A stretch of 52,977 nucleotides of DNA from Gammaproteobacteria bacterium (GTDB lineage Bacteria > Pseudomonadota > Gammaproteobacteria > Burkholderiales > Burkholderiaceae_C), in assembly GCA_018820395.1 (NCBI GenBank), contig JAHJOG010000206.1, positions 1 through 52,977 of the forward strand, read 5' to 3'. Position numbers and translations under genes: made by a program. A model generated the notes under the pieces. It saw only the letters and a program-made list of their open reading frames with translations. It had not been told where the DNA came from and did no database searches. Below, one piece after another: positions 52,530 to 52,977 of the stretch. Within the stretch, counting starts at the first letter, position 1. Each line of letters starts with the position of its first letter.

Positions 52530-52977
52530 ATGAAAGCTGAAGACAGCGCCGACCTCACGCGCGTCGGCCCCGGGAGTGTGATGGGCGAATTCATGCGCCA
52601 GTACTGGCTCCCTGCCGCCATGTCGTCCGAAGTGACGGCCGACGGCGACCCCATGCGCTTGATGATCCTCGGCGAAAAGCTGGTGGCCTTTCGCGACACG
52701 CAGGGCCGCGTGGGCATCATGGACCATCGCTGTCCGCACCGCTGCGCGTCGCTTTTCCTCGGCCGCAACGAACAGGGAGGACTGCGCTGCGTCTATCACG
52801 GCTGGAAGTTCGACGTCGACGGGGCCTGCCTCGACATGCCCAACATGCCCGAGCACCGCGAGTTCAAGGCCCGCGTCCGTGCGAAGGCCTACCGCACGGC
52901 GGAGCGCAACGGCCTCATCTGGGTCTACATGGGGGCCGACCAGGCCTCGCCGCCGCCGCTGCCGCGCATCGAAGCCA
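52530..52977 (+). CDS. Rieske [2Fe-2S] ring-hydroxylating oxygenase, alpha subunit (cut by window end)
   Basis: The visible 149 residues are the N-terminal Rieske domain. The cluster is held by C68 and H70 (HRCPHRC) and C87 and H90 (CVYHGWKF). The start MKAEDSADLTRVGPG then FMRQYWLPAAMSSEV is like phthalate-4,5-dioxygenase and related demethylases. A site AAGGA lies 8 bases before the ATG. Its mononuclear iron domain lies outside the window. It presumably hydroxylates or demethylates an aromatic acid under control of the LysR gene. Confidence 0.92.
   Translation, partial: MKAEDSADLTRVGPGSVMGEFMRQYWLPAAMSSEVTADGDPMRLMILGEKLVAFRDTQGRVGIMDHRCPHRCASLFLGRNEQGGLRCVYHGWKFDVDGACLDMPNMPEHREFKARVRAKAYRTAERNGLIWVYMGADQASPPPLPRIEA

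Noticed and set aside
1..52977. CRISPR array, insertion sequence, phage or toxin-antitoxin locus
   Set aside because: No regularly spaced repeats, transposase, integrase, phage structural protein or paired small toxin genes were seen on either strand.

Overview
The window is about 53 kb of GC-rich, densely packed chromosome with no phage, integrase, transposase, IS or CRISPR. It looks like a betaproteobacterium of the family Comamonadaceae, most like Variovorax. The reasons are the gene neighbourhoods rpsP-rimM-trmD-rplS, folK-pcnB-hda/purM and hisC-cobD/cbiB-like-nudix, the abundance of Bug/tripartite-type binding proteins and amidases, and many 4-base ATGA overlaps. This is inference from protein families and gene order; no search was run.

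Layout. (1) 1-4240: a light-response cluster, with a MerR-type regulator (cut by the window edge) divergent from an FAD oxidoreductase, a high-potential iron-sulfur protein, an Fe-S (CryB/PhrB-type) photolyase and a DUF1499 lipoprotein. (2) 4242-6424: an SDR oxidoreductase, an acetyl-CoA acetyltransferase and tRNA-Lys(CTT) with promoter and terminator. (3) 6425-10525: a small accessory patch behind the tRNA, holding a 21-codon ORF in frame with and 3 nt ahead of an M16 peptidase, a DUF1090 protein, two short orphans and a lower-GC membrane acyltransferase. (4) 10629-21661: an amide/urea-type nitrogen module with formamidase/acetamidase, a five-part HAAT (Liv/Urt) ABC importer, two amidase-signature hydrolases, an AtzG-like partner subunit, an AraC regulator and divergent DUF2848 and DUF1330 genes. 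(5) 21738-26975: a radical SAM protein paired with a DUF4130-UdgX fusion, then an MBL-fold lipoprotein, a DUF72 protein and an orphan. (6) 27094-33196: a FadR-type regulator divergent from a catabolic operon with a fumarylacetoacetate-hydrolase-fold enzyme, a Bug binding protein, a two-subunit molybdenum hydroxylase and a cytosolic ModA-like protein. (7) 33230-51031: mostly housekeeping: a DEAD-box helicase, orn, an M48 protease, pterin dehydratase, rsgA, a glycosyltransferase, hisC, a cobD/cbiB-like gene, a nudix hydrolase, the rpsP-rimM-trmD-rplS operon, a GNAT acetyltransferase, folK, pcnB, hda, purM and an AI-2E-type permease. (8) 51132-52977: a LysR-type regulator with two DNA-binding domains, followed by a truncated Rieske oxygenase.

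How the parts work together. The amide module has import, several hydrolases and a regulator with candidate operator repeats, so it reads as one nitrogen-scavenging regulon. The molybdenum hydroxylase operon pairs uptake with oxidation and C-C hydrolysis of an unknown, probably ring-containing acid, and has a clear promoter with operator-like repeats at the regulator. The radical SAM and UdgX pair is a DNA repair or modification module of unknown chemistry. tRNA-Lys, rpsP and rplS share one 13-base promoter core with a GC-rich discriminator, which suggests joint growth-rate control. No gene-free stretch exceeds 300 bases once the tRNA region is counted; the longest is 9107-9376, which holds one palindrome and nothing else I can support.
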